Of a DNA stretch of 5,224 bases, positions 5,152 through 5,224 are shown piece after piece; within the stretch, counting starts at the first letter, position 1, and every line of letters begins with the position of its first letter. Source of the stretch: RYN-433 sp036558265. GTDB lineage: Bacteria > Planctomycetota > Phycisphaerae > Tepidisphaerales > Tepidisphaeraceae. The stretch is taken from contig DATBFY010000246.1 of the NCBI GenBank assembly GCA_036558265.1, positions 1 through 5,224 on the forward strand, in the 5' to 3' direction. The translations under genes and the position numbers were made by a program. The notes beneath the pieces are model-generated. The model was not told the origin of the DNA. It made no database searches and was given only the letters and a program-made list of their open reading frames with translations.

Positions 5152-5224
5152 ATGGCCCAACCCATCCTGCTTGACGCCTCGACCGAAACCGACACCGCCG
5201 ACGGCCGCCCCTGGTGGCGGCTGC
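5152..5224 (+). CDS. N-terminus of a gene cut by the window end, possibly an MFS-type transporter
   Basis: ATG 5152 opens a frame that is still open at the end of the window: MAQPILLDASTETDTADGRP, then WWRL. Only a weak GGAA precedes it (5141-5144). The polar leader that ends in 'RPWWRL' recalls, from memory, the cytoplasmic N-terminus of some planctomycete MFS permeases, where a Trp-Trp pair comes just before the first membrane helix. Nothing of a membrane helix is visible yet, so the product is a guess. A permease would fit a sugar-related operon with the NagB-like gene. Confidence 0.5.
   Translation, partial: MAQPILLDASTETDTADGRPWWRL

Overview
This is a 5.2 kb, GC-rich bacterial window. 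It most likely comes from a planctomycete, perhaps from the Phycisphaerae side. The main clue is the minus-strand gene at 1301-2710. Its product opens with a VEVLEARRLLS segment, the LEPR-XLL type N-terminus that is characteristic of planctomycete surface and exported proteins. The other recognisable products (a DUF4139-like C-terminus and a divergent NagB-like sugar-phosphate protein) fit this, but they do not prove the lineage.

Layout. (1) At 2-526 (+) is the C-terminal 174 residues of a gene that begins before the window, probably a DUF4139-type protein. (2) At 594 or 660 to 1103 (+) is a small soluble hypothetical protein with a CxxC pair. It is followed, with a TGATG overlap, by a 22-codon ORF that looks like a gene remnant. 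(3) At about 1155-1281, between convergent genes, is a cluster of dispersed-repeat-like sequence with two strong hairpins. The second is an 11-bp perfect stem that could terminate transcription from both sides. (4) At 1301-2710 (-) is a 469-residue LEPR-XLL protein made of seven SBBP-like repeats of about 65 residues, probably a seven-bladed beta-propeller. (5) At 2711-3028 is a divergent intergenic region with a clear ribosome binding site on each side and some short palindromes. (6) At 3029-4009 (+) is a 326-residue exported protein of unknown function. (7) At 4031-5050 (+), 21 bases downstream, is a GlcN6P deaminase/isomerase-fold protein that keeps some NagB catalytic positions and lacks one. 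(8) At 5152 to the window end (+) are the first 24 codons of another gene, possibly a transporter.

Genes 6 and 7 are tightly spaced and probably co-transcribed; gene 8 may belong to the same unit. A plausible reading is an exported protein, a cytoplasmic sugar-phosphate enzyme and perhaps a permease working on one amino-sugar or sugar-derived substrate. That functional link is inference. No rRNA, tRNA, CRISPR array, transposase, integrase or phage gene is visible. I found no convincing defence or mobile system. The most notable items are the NagB-like protein with an altered active-site loop, the likely circular closure of the propeller, and the repeat cluster that appears to cut short a small ORF.
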